From: Rhodamnia argentea
Taxonomy: Eukaryota > Streptophyta > Magnoliopsida > Myrtales > Myrtaceae
Length of the DNA stretch: 64,000 nucleotides
Assembly (NCBI RefSeq): GCF_020921035.1
Contig: NC_063159.1
Coordinates: 7,976,501 to 8,040,500 of the forward strand
Direction: 5' to 3'
Shown here: piece by piece, positions 63,301 through 64,000 of the stretch
How the letters are laid out: each line of letters begins with the position of its first letter
Numbering within the stretch: position 1 is the stretch's first letter
Program-made: the position numbers and the translations under genes
The notes under the pieces: generated by a model
Told to the model about the DNA's origin: nothing
What the model saw: only the letters and a program-made list of their open reading frames with translations
Databases searched by the model: none

Positions 63301-63836
63301 TAGTTAATTTCCCAGCAGAATCGTTTTGCATTTTGTAGTTAATTTGTATGTTCTAGCCTAATTTGGCACTTTTATGCTTGAAAATGACAAGGATCGAGGA
63401 TTTGTATGGATATCAGAGTTTTTCATTCAATGTGTTTGACAGTCAGTTGAGGGACAAGGAGATTGATCCCTTACAGGCAAACTGCGAATGTAACAGCCGA
63501 AGAAAATCATATACAATAAAAAATAGAAAGCTTGCTTGACTGAAAGTCTAAGATGCTTATGATGTTAAAATACTCTTGATTTTCCGTGCTCAGTATCCTT
63601 GCTTTAGCAAAACTTCATGATTTGCTCTTTGCCATGCCCATGTTGAAGTACATGCCGAATTATTTGACATTTCACCGGGTATCTTACTTGGGATGTGTTT
63701 TACATTCTTTTCATGTGATTGCTGCAGGTCAAACCATGTATTGCCTTGTAGGCCTCAAGGTGTCACTCTTGATATCAAGAAGTCTTCATACAAGAAATTG
63801 TCAAAGTGGTTGCAGGCGAAATCAACTGCCGGACTG
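60313..63836 (+). CDS. EIF2D: Translation initiation factor eIF2D (ligatin-like), 5' part; continues past window
   Basis: eIF2D can deliver initiator tRNA to the 40S P site without GTP and takes part in recycling and reinitiation. Visible exons join in phase: 60313-60447, 61212-61323, 61895-62085, 62179-62273, 62348-62767, 63728-63836; the gene runs off the window. The start MFKKALEAKTQQRLSGADKK and LRRAIRDKFP fit the N-terminal eIF2D/MCTS1-like domain. A PUA domain follows (about residues 90-165: VPAFLLKGGEVSRFIIGGAD, MFPGI, GEIWAVKVPG, then GTTTMSSSEA). A variable acidic region follows in exon 5 (D/E/S-rich). The last visible exon (CRPQGVTLDIKKSSYKKLSK, then WLQAKS) fits the start of the SWIB-like region. 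The SUI1 domain is expected beyond 64000. No defect seen. Confidence 0.9.
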
Positions 63837-64000
63837 GTGTGTATACCTGTACTCTTAATGAGCTTTAAGTTTGTTTTAGTGCTAAAGCTCTATGATTCCA
63901 ACATGCTTGGTACTATATCTTGGATTTACATGGGTTTTAGCAATATATATTACCCTTCACATTTATTGCTTCCATAGCAGTTCAGGCAGGGAATACATGT

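Noticed and set aside
1-64000. tRNA or rRNA genes, CRISPR arrays, bacterial-type operons
   Set aside because: None recognised on either strand by eye; the sequence is plant nuclear DNA. A tRNA scan was not possible here.

Overview
The window is nuclear DNA of a flowering plant. The genes have many introns with GT-AG (twice GC-AG) boundaries, and the products are plant-specific: cellulose synthase, MYB-CC phosphate regulator, organellar mTERF, NPF transporter and LRR receptor kinase. The secondary-wall CesA, its N-terminal sequence and the MITE-like repeats suggest a woody eudicot, possibly Eucalyptus or another Myrtaceae. That placement is inference from remembered sequences, not a search.

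Layout, left to right. 0-13.4 kb is mostly repeats (solo LTR at 2.8-4.8 kb, hAT-type element at 8.8-10.2 kb) around one minus-strand NPF transporter gene (5.7-7.9 kb). 13.4-19.4 kb holds two plus-strand genes: a single-exon plastid mTERF protein close to mTERF4/BSM/RUG2, and a four-exon acidic JASON-like protein. 20.4-36.1 kb is a receptor-kinase island. It has a broken MIK2-type LRR kinase with a rearranged 5' end (20.9-24.6 kb), an intact paralogue (32.2-36.1 kb), and between them DNA transposons, a captured NPF fragment and orphan copies of what looks like the kinase 5' flank. 37.3-40.5 kb carries a minus-strand plastid glycine-rich membrane protein. 43.0-48.8 kb is a complete 12-exon CesA4-type cellulose synthase (minus). 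52.2-56.2 kb is a PHR1/PHL1-type MYB-CC transcription factor (minus) with an upstream 5'UTR intron. 60.3 kb to the window end is the start of an eIF2D (ligatin-like) gene (plus).

The genes do not form a pathway. They are ordinary plant neighbours: secondary-wall cellulose synthesis, phosphate signalling, plastid gene expression, translation initiation, peptide/nitrate transport and surface peptide perception. The receptor-kinase island is the dynamic part. I reassembled exons by hand from splice signals and reading phase; for NPF, JASON-like, the intact kinase, the glycine-rich protein, CesA4, PHR1-like and the visible part of eIF2D all exon phases close without a stop.

I found no convincing new biological system. 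The most unusual sequence is a nested inverted repeat that replaces the start of the broken kinase, followed by gene-fragment captures by transposons and two GC-AG introns with identical donor sites.
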